DNA of 64,000 nt from Armigeres subalbatus (GCF_024139115.2 NC_085140.1:417892283-417956282), one strand, 5' to 3'; numbered from the stretch's first letter, positions 22,890 through 34,761 are shown. Notes: a model not told the origin generated them from the sequence alone. Made by a program: numbers and translations.

Positions 22890-23100
22890 GCTTAGAAGTG
22901 GTTGAAAAACGTCCAGAATCGCCATGTAAAATCGGATGATGATATATACATGGATTTCTGCCATGTTTTCCGTTGCAGATCTGGCCCAAATAATTACTGT
23001 GTACAGCTTTCCAGCGATCATCCCGATTCATTATTTTGAAAACATTATGCTCCTTCAAACGATAATTCGGTTTTCCGCAGATTAGATAGTATATTAGCAT
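22890..23100 (-). pseudogene. BEL/Pao Gag zinc-knuckle fragment
   Basis: An open stretch reads CGKPNYRLKEHNVFKIMN, then DDRWKAVHSNYLGQICNGK and HGRNPC. This corresponds to the C-terminal cysteine knuckles of BEL/Pao Gag ('C..C.....HRL.EC..F'). Some zinc ligands have been lost (C to H and C to N). Confidence 0.72.
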
Positions 23101-23224
23101 ACTTCGTAAAATCTCTACAAATATCTACAAAATTTAGCCTTTACGATACAACGAAATCGTGACTACGGAAGCAATCGAAATCAAGTTCGCCATATATCAA
23201 CTGAGTATACCGAGGTCGACCACT

Positions 23225-24010
23225 GTGGAACTGCCGTTTGAATGAGACCCAGTACAGCTTCAAATTCTCGGTTTAACCACTAGGTCTTGGAGCACCATCG
23301 GATTGGAAAGATCTAGGACTTGACATGCCACCTCCAGACGATCGCAGAAATTCTGTACCGCCATCCTGAAGACCAGCACACAGATTATTAGCTCCGGACG
23401 CCCGTACAGTAGCTACCGCATTTACATTACATGTGGAACTTGTGGAAGACACTGGGTGGAACTGGTAAGCCCCGTCACAGGATCGACCTTATAAGCTGTC
23501 GTAATCGGCGTCGATGACTCCGAACGATTACCGTGGGTTGAGAAACTGATGACGAAACAGGTAACATAATGGGATTTGCAGCCCCGTTCCGGAATTCAAT
23601 ATTGGAATCGTCATCGTACTTGCCGGTGTAGAAATTGGCTGTTTCTGGCTGACAGCAACCTGATTCCGTCGATTTATGCAGTCTTCAAGACCACCGGGTA
23701 CTACCACATAATTGCCGGCCGTTTCACCTTTCCCATTTAGGATTTCTTGCCTCTTGCTTCAACTACACCTTCCAACGCTTCAAATTGAGCAGCTTGCTTC
23801 ATTTCAATCCCCTTCAGCTGAGTGCCGTTCGTTCCTCAAATAGTTTAAGGTCAAGCCGGGTGAGCTCCATGATCGCATCTGATCCTTCGTTGGAGTTGCC
23901 TAATTGTTGTTTTTTCCACTCTGGCTTGCATGTTCGGATCTGCGACGGTTCCGATAGAGGTGGATATGATGAATATCTGAACCACGTCCAATTCACCCCG
24001 TCGTCAAAGA
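23225..24010 (-). pseudogene. BEL/Pao Gag N-terminal and central fragments
   Basis: Near 23400-23290 the minus strand reads GRPELIICVL, FRMAVQNFCDRLEVA and LSNPMVLQDLVVK. These align with LYGRPELLIRTL, FGLSVQNLVDHIKAA and LSNPALMQELVEKLP of the better-preserved Gag at 8.4-9.4 kb. Near 23840-23800, ELTRLDLKLFEERTALS looks like the charged helical start of Gag. Both are badly frameshifted. Confidence 0.68.
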
Positions 24011-24370
24011 ATAATTTTCTTTGCTTGTGATGTTTGTAATAAACGATAAAAGACGTACTGCAGCTGCGAATAGGCCCTTGTACGGGTAGGGTAAACAACT
24101 TAGGACACGCAACTTGCAAGAAAGAATTAAATTAATTATGTTTAATACCATAATGATTTGAAAACCATGAAAACTCCTGTTGCATTACCGGATTTCTCTT
24201 TACTAATTATGAACTTCTCTTCACACAAGCATTTCGGGGAAATTACGCTTTGTTCGACCTACATCGCTGCATTATGAGAATGTTGATCTCGAGCAATGCG
24301 TGATATTATTTATAGACATTCGACCGTCAAAGTCAAAGTCGTAGTAACCCGCCAAGTGTAGTCGACAATA

Positions 24371-24490
24371 GGGCACTGCACGGAAACATCTCTTTCTCTT
24401 TCGTTCCTCATAAATTTTGACGTTTACTGGCCTTGTTGTTTTCTAATTTCTTTGCAGCGAGAAAGAGACAAAGCAGTTCGTGCAGTGCCC
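24371..24490. mobile_element. 120-bp TA-target MITE
   Basis: GGGCACTGCAC at 24371 is inverted as GTGCAGTGCCC ending at 24490, flanked by TA (24369-24370 and 24491-24492). 'tctctttctcttt' and 'gagaaagagac' inside extend the inverted repeat. Confidence 0.75.
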
Positions 24491-24492
24491 TA

Positions 24493-26392
24493 TATCATAA
24501 GTCAAGCTCTTGCAAGAATAAGGACGTAAAACTCGAGAAATATTTTTTTTCAATGACTTCATAATTTTGGACAATTAATTTTCCGAGATGGATTTTTTTT
24601 AACAATGTTTGTTACTTTTACTACCTAGCGGTTATGTTGCATTTCTAGTACAATATAAAAATGATATTTTGGCTACAACTACTCAACACATAATCTAATT
24701 TAACCCATTTTCAATAAAAAACAATGACAACAAACTTTTTTACTCGTTTTCTTTTTAAAAAAAATTTTTTTTTGCTAAAATTTCTGAGTCCAAAGTCCAG
24801 CCATTAAAAACACTAAGGGTACAAGAAAAACTAGAAACAACGAAATTCCTCCTTTTACTATTCACGCCTTCATTTCTGCTAGAGCTACTTCCAAGAAGTC
24901 ATAAACGACGTCGAATGTACGATGGGCAACCTGTTACCTCTTCCGCGTCGGGGTGGGTGGGTTCGCTGTGCGACCACCGCAAACTCAAATAAAACTAGTG
25001 ATGATATCTGATCCTTCTAATAATATAATAACCTACGTTGGGATGGGACACAATGCAGCATGGAAATGACGCGTCATTCGCGCGTCCATGACTTCATCAA
25101 CACTCAACACCGGATAGGCTATTTTTGTGTGCGAGCGAGCTGGAGGCGTAGCTGCACATGTGAGCAGTCGATGGTGATTACCATTTCCAGTTCTAAAGCC
25201 GCCATTGATACACGGGACCGGTGGGACATATTTAGATGCTAATTTCGATGAACTGCCGGCATCGCATCGCGTCGGCAAACTCGTTCTTTTTGATTTGGTC
25301 AACATGGCGCAAAATTAAGGTTCGAATCGAACGCATCACTAAGGCGACTGAATTCGGATTCTGTCCGTGCTGTACATTTTCAAAATGCAAATCAAACTGG
25401 AAACACCTTTTGTGGCATTAAACTTGAAAAGGAGTAAATGATATTCAATGACCCACCATAGGAACATAAAAGGGATTTGGTCACTTTACAGCAGTGCAAT
25501 ATTTAAAATGTTAAACACCATAAGCTCCGAGGCATATGCATTTTATCCGAGGCAGACGTTTGATTCAGTGCTACCAAACGCGCAATACTAGATATGGGTG
25601 CTTTCCTATGAATCAATGTCTGCTTTCCATGCTGCTGCTATCCATCCCAAAGTTGCACTCTGGCAAGGTTCAACTTCAACAACTGTCTGTATTTGCCAAA
25701 GGATTTTCAGCTTTGCAGGGATTACGCCATGTTTGTTTCGCATACCCACATCTACTGAGTCGACCTGCTGCATGCAGAAAGTGTACGGCGGCACTTAAGA
25801 CTGCCGCTGTTGCTGCTGCAATCAAGCGATTTATAACAATTGAAAAGGTTAATCTTAGTGACTGGCAGTTCTAGTCGCTTGATGTTCTGCCCTATAGCCC
25901 GTACGCGACGAACGGTACTTAATACCCTAATTTTTCTGCCGGAGTCGGTTGGGAAAACGAAATATCGTTGCCGTAATAGAAGCAGTATAATGCTAGATAG
26001 GAGTAACTGCGTAGAGCATTCCCTCATTTACATATGAATCACCTCATTCGTTTGGATTTTATCGTCTCTGTTGAAAGGTGAAATTGCAACGATTGCACCA
26101 GCTAGTCGCGCAAAGGTAAAAGTTATGACAATGGCTTTTATCGTGTGCTTAGTTGTTTGTAACCTTTGACCAATGGCAGCGGAAAATTGCACCTGATGAT
26201 GTAAAGTAGATCAGGGCATTCTGAACGATATGTGTAATATTTCGATGAATTTAAAACCTATGGAACATACTATTATACTATTATATTATCTATATAGTAG
26301 ATGGCACTTTTTTGCACTTGCATCTGCTTTACGAGTAACGAATCATTAGTTATATAGAGTAAAGTATTAAGGCACGAAGAAAAGTTCTACGG
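24493..26392. other. No recognisable feature
   Basis: Short frames at 25033-25305 and 25536-25874 overlap on both strands. None carries a recognisable motif. Confidence 0.45.
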
Positions 26393-26465
26393 AGGGGTTG
26401 ATGGAAGGTGTCACATGTCACCTTCTACAGAAAGGAAAAAGGCTGCATTGTTGCAATTATGTTGC
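26393..26465 (+). pseudogene. RTE-like RT scrap
   Basis: Bases from 'ttgatggaaggtgtcac' to 'ttgcaattatgttgc' match about 70 bp of LINE B near 51000-51070. They read GVTCHLLQKGKRLHCCNY, the conserved 'P.YKKGD...C.NYR' block of reverse transcriptases. Confidence 0.65.
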
Positions 26466-27604
26466 AAATATGGGGAGAGATCATGATGGTGATAGACGCC
26501 CTTTAGCGGACTGGTTTTTCATTTCGTCTTCCTTAGAAAAAGGACTTCAACATTTAAGAAAAGAATGTTATTTTATAAGCTGCAGTAGTGATGCATAAGA
26601 ATGAATGCAAATGGATGTGAATTGAAGGGCAGAGTCTATCCCCAAAAGTGCTGTTTTTACCTTTCTTATGTGTTTTTTCACCACCACGGTAGGTAAATTA
26701 ATCTTATTTTTTCTGTAATCAATGAAAGAACATGAAAATGGTTAATGCTGGCGCTGGGAGGGGGGCTTCAATCCATTGTCTTTTTTTTTCTTTCTCGTTT
26801 CAGAGAGCGAGTAACGGCGCTTAAACCTAGGCTAATTAGCCAGAGCAAGTCTAATAACTTGGCCCATCCCAGAAGATACAACACTCAGGCAAACGGAGTG
26901 ACATCAATTTCTTAGCATAGTCACTTCCAACGTTTGTTCAAACTTATTATATCATTTACTTATGATGATATTCCTAAACTCCCTCCCAAATATCCAAGTC
27001 CTGGACATCTATAAGGGCGTCGGTGAGTCGCTGGCCTCTCGTTAAGTAGATGTCACATAATCATTTCCTTCCCTTCCCTAGTAACGGAGAAGATGGGCGT
27101 GGCCATCTATGGTAGCTTTCATGCTTTATCATTTTAATCCATAAGCAGTTGGGGTAAGAAAGTTAAAGAACATACATGACAACTATCATTATACAATCTA
27201 CGAAATATTCCGTTACGACGCATCGCAACGCAAAGTGCGTATGATTAAAATTTATTTTATGCTATTCAGGGCCAAAGATTTTCCATAAAAAGATTGTTGT
27301 TCTTTTGTAATCGTAAATCGAGTGACCATTGTCAGTAGCAAGCGAAATTTGTTTTTTTTTTCATAATTATAAGCATTATAAAAATTGAATCCTCCCTTTT
27401 CAGGACCAACGTTTTATACAAAATAAAGTGGAGCAACAGAAAATGGTGAGAAGAGTTGAACGGCAACGATGGCATCGGTAGCGGTCCCAAGTCCCGAGTG
27501 ACGACTTTCACCAGTGGTTGCCGTAGAAATTTTAGCCACAATGATGGCGTCTGTAGAATCTCATCGGTAAATTAGTGAAATGTAGGCAACTCAGCAACGG
27601 TCAT
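26466..27604. other. No assigned feature between two RTE scraps
   Basis: The flanking RTE scraps are collinear with LINE B at a similar spacing (about 1.2 kb here, about 1.1 kb in LINE B). This interval may be what replaced or decayed from the middle of one RTE copy, but I see no RT motif in it. A T-rich run lies near 26782. Confidence 0.35.
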
Positions 27605-27782
27605 CGTCCAGGCTACAGCTGTCGGGAGAACCATCTGTCGTGCACACCGCGAAAATCGGAAGAGTGCGATTGGCCGGGTACGTAACCAGAATGTCGGACA
27701 ATAACCCGATTAAAATGTTTTTGGACATTGATACGACGGGCACAAGAAGCAAAGGTGCGAAGCGAGCATGGTGGAAGAAGAT
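27605..27782 (+). pseudogene. RTE-like 3' ORF fragment
   Basis: About 170 bp match LINE B at 52083-52256: VHTAKIGRVRLAGYVTRMS read across the region, then 'gacgggcacaagaag'. This is the conserved C-terminal block after the RT ('R.GHV.RM') of RTE-like elements. No catalytic part is present. Confidence 0.78.
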
Positions 27783-28109
27783 GAACTTCATTAGGTTTTA
27801 GTATGAGATTATTCATTGGGATGCTTAATGAATTAAATTAGTATTTCCGAATGATTTTTGACCAAAACTTACTACGTCTTTCCGGAACATAGGGGGTGGG
27901 GGGTCATTCTGCAGTTTCAAATCTGAGACCGTCACGAAAAGTGGTCAGGAAGTATGGGCTAATAACTCAGCCGTCTTTCAACCGATTTTAAAGATTTTGG
28001 TGTTAATCGATCGACGAACTCTTTAAGATTTTGCTCAACTATCAAAAAAATGCATTCAAGGTGCTAAACTATTAAAAAATTGAATTTTACTAGGCACAGA
28101 CATCAAAAT

Positions 28110-28275
28110 CGTTAAGAAAATTATTTTGAGCTTTTTAGTGGAATGTCTTCACTTGTCACAAGACGAGTTTGTACAATCCCATTTAATTCCACCACTTAAT
28201 TGTATCTTGACAGATACGTATTTCGACCTCAACAGTAAGGCCGTCTTCGAGACACACGTCTTATGACAAGTAATC
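28110..28275 (+). repeat. Dispersed repeat family C, copy 2
   Basis: The core 'cagatacgtatttcgacctc' at 28211-28230 is inverted relative to copy 1 (2600-2706). The preceding flank, 28112-28140 ('taagaaaattattttgagct'...), is in the same orientation as at 2557-2589. Confidence 0.65.
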
Positions 28276-28845
28276 AAAATCGTGCAACTCACGGGCTCGA
28301 CTCCAATCCTCAGTTCAATTAAATTTTCTCGGAGAGCGGGCACAACGATGACGCCCGTAGCAGCAGTCTCAACAGAAAGCGGAACATCGAGAGGCCATCG
28401 CCAAAAGCAACAATCTTCGGACTATCGTTTAGTTACTGTTAGTGGTGCATTGTGGAAAGAAAATCGGTTCTCATCAGGACCAAAATTTTATGAGAAGAAA
28501 GAGTTGGTTGCAAAAATGGCATCGATTACGGTCCCCGGATACCAGTGGTGCCACTGAAAATGTTTTCTTAATAGTGGCTATTTAGCAGAGAAGTGAAATT
28601 TTTATGCAAGGTACGGACTATCGTTTGTTTGTTATAGACCTATGCAGAAGTTCATCAAATTCACTCACCCGATGGATTTTAACATTTGAGCGAGTTGTCC
28701 ACTCGAACAAAAGTTCATTTTGCGTTCATTATGCGACCCGCTCAAACGTCATAATTTCTTGGGGGAGTTCATTTTGCGTTAGTCTATGAATGATTAGAAA
28801 AGCGCATTGTGGGTCAAAATCGACTCTTGTCAAATCTACCATTGT

Positions 28846-29640
28846 ACACAAGAGAAGGTAGAGCCGAAATATTTTCTTTAAATTGCACATCATAACCGCT
28901 TGGTGACGGTAGAAAGTTGGAATAGATAGCAGTAAAAGTGCGGGAAGTAAACAATGATGACGTCTCACATCATTGGGTTGCGTTAGCAGTCAACAGGCAG
29001 GGCTCTACATTACGGGTGGGAAGATGTGTAGTTGTGTTGGTAATCCGAGCTCGGTGAATTTTGTACTCACCCAGTGAACTTTTCGGTTTTCTTATGGCAA
29101 AATGTTCACGATTCGGTTTCCTTATGGCAACTAACCAAAACAAAGAAAAACTTTCCGTCGAAATTGAAGTATTGCACAAGATTTTTCTCATGCAGTACTA
29201 AGATTCCGTCGTATTTATGCTGACAACACGTCCCTTCATTGAAAATTTTCAACATTTTGCTCAAATTGGTTTCTTCAAAAAAGTAAACAACAGCTGATTC
29301 GGTTTCTTTATGGCAAATTTTCGATGATTTTTTTCCGTTGCAACGGCAAAACACTCACCAACACTTGCAAAACTCGGTCGTTTGGACCACCCGATATATA
29401 CCACCCTGTTGACCAGGGTGGTATATATCAGAGTCAAAACGAAAGTGCAATCGACAAAATTGAAATAAAAACCTGACAATCAAATGAGATTTTCCCAAGA
29501 TTCTGATTTCGGTATACTTGCTGTTTATTATTGGAAAGGCACGTCATAGGAAACAAAATCATCTTTTTACACGAGAGAAGGTTGAACCGAGACAAAAATT
29601 TGCAAAAAATGCAAATCATAATCACTTGGTGACGGGCAAA
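28846..29640. repeat. Diverged duplicated segment
   Basis: About 70 bp at 28846-28916 recur in direct orientation at 29569-29640 ('agagaaggt.gagccga' and 'cacttggtgacgg' blocks). Between them 'cggtttc.ttatggcaaa' occurs three times (near 29083, 29110 and 29297). Origin unknown. Confidence 0.5.
29393..29429. repeat. 16-bp inverted repeat with abutting hAT-like termini
   Basis: Arms 29393-29408 and 29414-29429 (gatatataccaccctg / cagggtggtatatatc) are perfect complements with a 5-nt spacer TTGAC. Each arm reads as a CAGGG-type transposon end pointing outward. Confidence 0.8.
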
Positions 29641-30189
29641 ATTCTTTGTCGGTAGCAGCCCATGCGCTCCTTGCAGGGAGACGTTGCAAAACAATGTATT
29701 AGAATGGATGACGTTTAATCATAAATTGGCAGACAGTGGCATCAGTAGTGGAAATTCATTTCAATATTTTGATTTCCAGCGTGCACGGTACGAAACTTCC
29801 TCTCCTCTTTGAGTGGGACTGTGGCCCTGAAAAGGGCCGTTTCAAGTGAAGATACTTACTCGTTCATTCACTAAGAGCTGGCCCTTACTGGTGACGACTT
29901 TGGAACCCTCCGAAACGGCTGGCTTGGCCAGCTCGACACGCACGAAGATGTCGTTTACGAGGCTGTTTATAATGCACGCTTCGATGAGACGCCCTTGATG
30001 ATGTTTCTCTGTACCTTGCTGCCGCCGCTCGTAGCAATCATTGTTGCTGCCATCGCCCGTAGCAACCATCATTGCTGTTGCCTTCTCCGCAGCCTTTCCA
30101 CCGCCGGTGAAGTCTGGTTGGCGCTGAGATGCAATTGTCCTGCCGATTTTCCGAGAAAACCAGACTTCGGCTGGTCAGAATACGTTTGC

Positions 30190-31089
30190 ATAGAGTCCGA
30201 AGTGACGTTGAAGAAAACGTGTCTGCTGTCGCTGATGATGGCGAACATATTTTCTTCGCTTTTAGCACAAGACAAACCCAATTTCGATCGGGCTGATCTG
30301 GAGTTCCAGAAACGATTCGTGGAAAACGATTTCGGTTGCGCATGTGATGTGTGTGCTAGAATCTGGTTCAGAAATTATTTGAAACCAATCTCCAACTCAA
30401 ATGCTGCCGTGTTACTGGTTACAAATTATTTCGAAACGGTGGAAGGATTTTCGGCGTGTGCTACGTGTCGAACAAGCCTGAACCGCGGATCAATTCCCAC
30501 GTTGTCGCAATCGAATGGCTTTACATATTCCAAGTTTCCGTCGAATTTGCCTCCGCTGGACCCACTTACCACAAGACTGGTGTCTCCCAGGATCAATTTC
30601 ATGCAGTTTTGTCGTTTGCGGCATACTTCAGGTTTGTGGAAAAGTTATTTTACTTAAAAACTTATTACATCAAATAAATATATGACTTTCCTAATCTATT
30701 TTCATTAACATGCAACAGGTAGTTTGGCAATTATCGACCAAATTATCAACATTCCAGTCGATGTGGCCCAGATGGTATGCGAACTTCCCCGCCAACTGAA
30801 TGACGACTATGCTATCAACGTGTGCATCAAGAAACACTTCATACACAAATCAAGTTACTTGTCCGGCTACGTGAAGAAAGGTACCGTTAAAGCATGGCTG
30901 AACTATCTGGTTACTACACCGCTCTACAGGCGGAATGGAATTGTTTTCAATGAAGAAAACTTGGCTGCGATCGGACAAACAGAGCAGATGGATATTTCGG
31001 AGGAACGTAGGGCAGTATTCCTTAAAGTCGTCGACGAGATGAACGAGGTTGATAATGATTGGACAACAACATACACTCATGTGGAATGA
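30190..31089 (+). pseudogene. Helitron-type protein, N-terminal region, two exons
   Basis: Helitron transposases carry a cysteine-rich N-terminal region ahead of the Rep and helicase domains. Exon 1 (in frame from about 30190 to 30631) has CDVCARIWF and CATCRTS (two CxxC pairs, about 40 residues apart). It continues with a block of the type 'G..P.LS..NG' and LVSPRINFMQF. Exon 2 (30719-31089) continues with IINIPVDVAQMVCELPRQL and HKSSYLSGYVKKG, then stops at 31087-31089. These match the N-terminal region (DUF6570-like) seen in PIF1/Helitron proteins. No credible start is visible upstream: the longer frame back to 29995 is unlike any Helitron. Rep (HUH) and helicase domains are absent. Confidence 0.78.
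30632..30718 (+). other. 87-bp spliceosomal intron in the Helitron-type gene
   Basis: Donor GTTTGT follows CTTCAG at 30631. Acceptor 'tgcaacag' ends at 30718. There is a CTAAT branch-like site at 30691 and a pyrimidine-rich stretch between them. Joining 30631 to 30719 keeps the protein frame, and the conserved family sequence passes through the junction; reading through instead gives a stop at 30655-30657. Confidence 0.75.
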
Positions 31090-31559
31090 AGACAAGTGTC
31101 TGGAACAGGCATTGAAAGCGTGAGTGAAGCGGGCGAGCATTGATCTAATTCAATCATAGCGTCCTATGCCAGTGAGTGAACCGCCTTGCTCAGATGGATA
31201 CCAAACAACGATTATGAGCGATCGTTGCTGCGTAAACAACGAGCAACAGAGTTCGCCAAGCCAAACTTGGTATGGTATCCAGGGAACCTACGACTGCATT
31301 TGTGTTTCTGTACTAGAATAAAACCAAAACACATAAGGTGTTCTGCTTTATTCACTCTGCTCTCAAGTTGCTGAGATGGAGGAGAGAAAGTATCAAAGCC
31401 TCCCATGCAGTGTGTCAGAGTTCCATTCTCATAGCGGACTTAATTTTCCTAATGTCTGAAAACATTTTTCTAACAGCGTGTGGTAACAACACTCATTGTT
31501 AGGTTACCAAGTGATTTGCCTCGCTCAGTTGTCTCCCATTGGTGAGCGATGAAGATCTT

Positions 31560-32138
31560 TAAACATTGAATCAACGAACGCCAAATTTCAACGATCTAGA
31601 AAGCATCAGCGATTATGCCGCAGTAGAGCATCAAGTTGGCATGAATTTAGCCGATTTTTACTCACGATCTGATTTTTTTCAATGCCTGGTCTGGAATTTG
31701 CACCGGCACAAAATCAGAAACCGCTTTCCATTATCTATGATGAGTTTGCTGAGGAGCTGTCTTTCCTCGATATTGTCGGTGTAGCACCAACTTAGAATTC
31801 GGAAGACAGGACTTCCGAACCGAACTGTATCTGGAGAAAAATCCAACTTCGGTACAAAAAGCGTTCTAACTTTGTTCCGGATAGACAATATTTATCTTGG
31901 ACATCCGAGATGCTTCAACCGTGAAGTCCATGTGACAGCGTTCATGATGGCTACTAGCGAGGTGCGGGATCGACGGGGCGCGAGACCGGAGCATATTTTG
32001 TATATGCCAATGAAAATCATGCGGCTGCGGGTATCGGAAAGATTAAACAATACCTTAAAATGCATGGGCACTGCCAACATAACAAGGGCGCAGTCCGCAA
32101 TATCAACACCAGGGAGCATATTCAGAATTTCAAAATAA
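31560..32138 (+). pseudogene. Helitron-type protein, downstream fragments
   Basis: At 31685-31780 one frame reads GLEFAPAQNQKPLSIIYDE, then FAEELSF, the 'apGe..kPlsi..DeyaEElsFP' block of Helitron proteins. At 31944-32090 another frame reads EVRDRRGARPEHILYMPMKI, then MRLRVSERL and ITRAQ, the next conserved block. Stops and frame changes separate the pieces. The fragment ends before the expected HUH replication-initiator motif. Confidence 0.78.
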
Positions 32139-33965
32139 AATCTTTTACACTTCACGTAATCCAACGTCCAATTGGCGGTCGTGTCTCGGATACAACCTTA
32201 TACTTTTTTTCTTTACGTGTATACTAGAACACTTTCGGGCAATAAAAATCAAATCAAAAACAAAAAATTACATTTGTTTTGTTGTAGTTTTCCTCAGCAA
32301 GGAACTTTCTTTACTTTCCTCGATATCTCCTTATGTCGATGGTCCCTCCAATATCGAGATATGGAAATACGACTCTACTTCCAATCTAGGATAGGATGTG
32401 CCAATTATTCATTAAAAATCGTACCGATTTTCTGTCAAAATCGTAACGGTTGCTGATTGGGTGCAAATGACAATCTATTACTTCGATCGGCGGTATCACA
32501 TTTTCAAAAGGGCAGCTTGTTGTGGGTAATTAAATTGAAATTTATGACAAAATTCAAAAGTTTGTTTTTTGATTGTTTGGGTAAAATGAATTTAAGCTAG
32601 ACTGCAAATAATGTATTCATGATTCTCAAGGGTTATGCTAATTTGAAAAACTCGATTTGAAGTATTTATTAATAAACTTTTTACCCATTTCACTGTAAAA
32701 CCTGTACGTAGCATTTTTTATTACGAATAATGGAAGAAATGAACGAGAAGACATGATGCACAAAAGATATTCGGAAGCACTGTCCACCACCTCGTCGAAG
32801 CAATCAATTGAGGAAACAATTGGACGCGTTTGCGTACGTACACGCGCCAATATGTCCGAGAATGGCTCATATTCCTAACACTCGCATCTAAATGGTCATT
32901 TTGGCTTTATTCGTGTAATTCTCTCCATAGGATATTGAATTCATTTGTAATCTTGATCATCATTACTGAAAACCGATGGAATTTTTAGTTTTAGGGTGCC
33001 AAAACGCCAGTGTTCGGAATATGAGTCATGTTCGAGATTTGAGCCAAAACGGTACTGATTTGAGAGTGGAATCAATGCTGTAACATATTCGTTACCTTAA
33101 GTGACCACCCAATGCCCTTTTAGTTCATCTGTAAAATTAACAATGTTTAAAGTTTGTCCTAAATGCGACATTCCAAACTATTTCTAATTACCATCTGAAG
33201 GAAAACCATTTCTGATTTTACCCCCACTTTCTCATATTCCTCAAATCGCTTACCAATAACCTCACATTACTAGTCTGATCTAGGTATTTTCCAGGGAATC
33301 AAGTGGAGTTATTTTTTCCACCGCACGACTAAAGAAGCTAAAATATTGCTCATTTTACCCCTCGTTCTATTATTTTCCATAACCATACCATAACCACCTC
33401 TGCACGCTCCCCAGAAAGTTCTACGATTTGTGTCAAAATTTCAACGCAATTCACCCATATCGAACCGAGATATTGAATTTATTCGCGTTATGGACATTTT
33501 TTCCCATTGTGCAATGGATGGAGCATGGGAGTTGCTTTCCAACCTCAATGTGCACAGTCCGAGAGCTCTAAACTTTTCAATGGTCAATTACAGCGCCGGG
33601 CACGTCCTTACGGTCATCGGGGATGGGGGATGATGCAATCACTCGCCCACTGCAAGGCGAGTATACCTCTGCACTTGGCACGAGTTCATGCGGAACTTTA
33701 TTGGAATTTGGGGATTCACGAATATAGTTATGGGTGCTAGAAATAGAAACTATCAATCCGAGAGATGCGTTTGAATAAGGAAAAAAGTTCAGTCGAGTTA
33801 TTCAGTGTTCGTATTTTGACGCGTAAGCACGCTTGGCTACGACAACGATCTATAGCAAAGGTTCGTCTTGGTTAACGGGTTGCCAATGTGATAGGAAACC
33901 GCTTACCTTTTACTTTTTATAGGAAACCGCTTACCATTCATTTCTTCTTTCTTCTTCTTCTTCTT
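32139..33965. other. No recognisable feature
   Basis: Includes a 'gggcaataaaaatcaaatcaaa' stretch near 32238 resembling a LINE 3' end and a TTC/CTT-rich tract at 33940-33970. Nothing else is supported. Confidence 0.4.
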
Positions 33966-34227
33966 TCTTATATATAAAAATGAAATGGTCTGTGTTCGTA
34001 TCCGCATAACTCAAAAACGGCTGGATGGATTTTCTTCATTTCTCCAGCAAATATGTTCGTAATCCTTTCCGACGGGTTTATATAATATTTCCTCATGCTA
34101 AAATCACGGGTAAAGTTGACTAAACAATGAAAAACTAAAATTAAGTATCGTATGGAAATTTGGCATGGGCACTTCACAGCACGCATTTTCGCCTACTATG
34201 CAGGACAACGTCTGCCGGGTCGACTAG
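33966..34227 (+). mobile_element. Non-autonomous Helitron, 262 bp
   Basis: Begins TCTTATATATAAAAATG and ends GGGTCGACTAG followed by T. A 6-bp hairpin with one bulge (gcaggacaacgtctgc, 34200-34215) lies 12 nt before the CTAG end. TC 5' ends, a subterminal hairpin and CTRR 3' ends are the Helitron hallmarks. A second copy of identical length lies inverted at 61975-62236. No coding capacity. Confidence 0.82.
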
Positions 34228-34234
34228 TTCTAAC

Positions 34235-34445
34235 ATAATGTTAGAAAAGTTAGTCGAAAGTGTAGTAGAAAATGGAAATGGTATGGACCCCATTTCTGTT
34301 CCAGCGATGGATGGCTATAATATGATAAGAAGTATGGGGAAAGATATAAAGTATGAGAATGGACGGGCCTGGGATTGAACCCAGAAGCAAAAGCTGAAGC
34401 GATAGCCATATGAACACAAAGCCCGTTTCAATCTCTTCACGGGGT
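34235..34445 (-). mobile_element. Possible tRNA-derived SINE
   Basis: On the minus strand a GGTTCAATCCC B-box (plus 34372-34382) follows TGGCTATCGCTT, an A-box-like sequence, by about 28 nt. The 'tctgGGTTCAATCCCagg' stem resembles a T arm. Acceptor and anticodon stems do not fold as a functional tRNA. No A-tail or TSD was identified. Confidence 0.4.
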
Positions 34446-34761
34446 AATGGAGATAATGCTACTTGTGGAGCGTGATAACTAAATCTTAAATCTTAAGCGT
34501 GGATAGCGTGGCTGCGAAATGGTGAGTTGACATCCGGGAAGGGGCGCCTAACATAGCTCTGGTCCTCACAAGTTCCAATACTCACGCTTCCACGGGTCTT
34601 CCGATGACAATTGACCACCAGCTAAGGGTTGCGTACTTAGCTGGTAGTGCAGCCTGGGCACTGTTGTCCTTCTGACATCAGCTAGAGTGAGAGGGTGCGT
34701 CCTGTGGTGTCTGCCTAGGATGTGGTGGGGTTCGACAGTGGGCTCTGTTGAACTTCTATAA

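Noticed and set aside
29842..30180. Overlapping frames upstream of the Helitron-type exon, including a hydrophobic N-terminus
   Set aside because: The hydrophobic stretch comes from GCT/GCC-rich repeats, and the family similarity begins only near 30190.
34363..34430. Functional tRNA gene
   Set aside because: Only B-box and T-arm-like parts match; the acceptor and anticodon stems do not fold, so a SINE is more likely.
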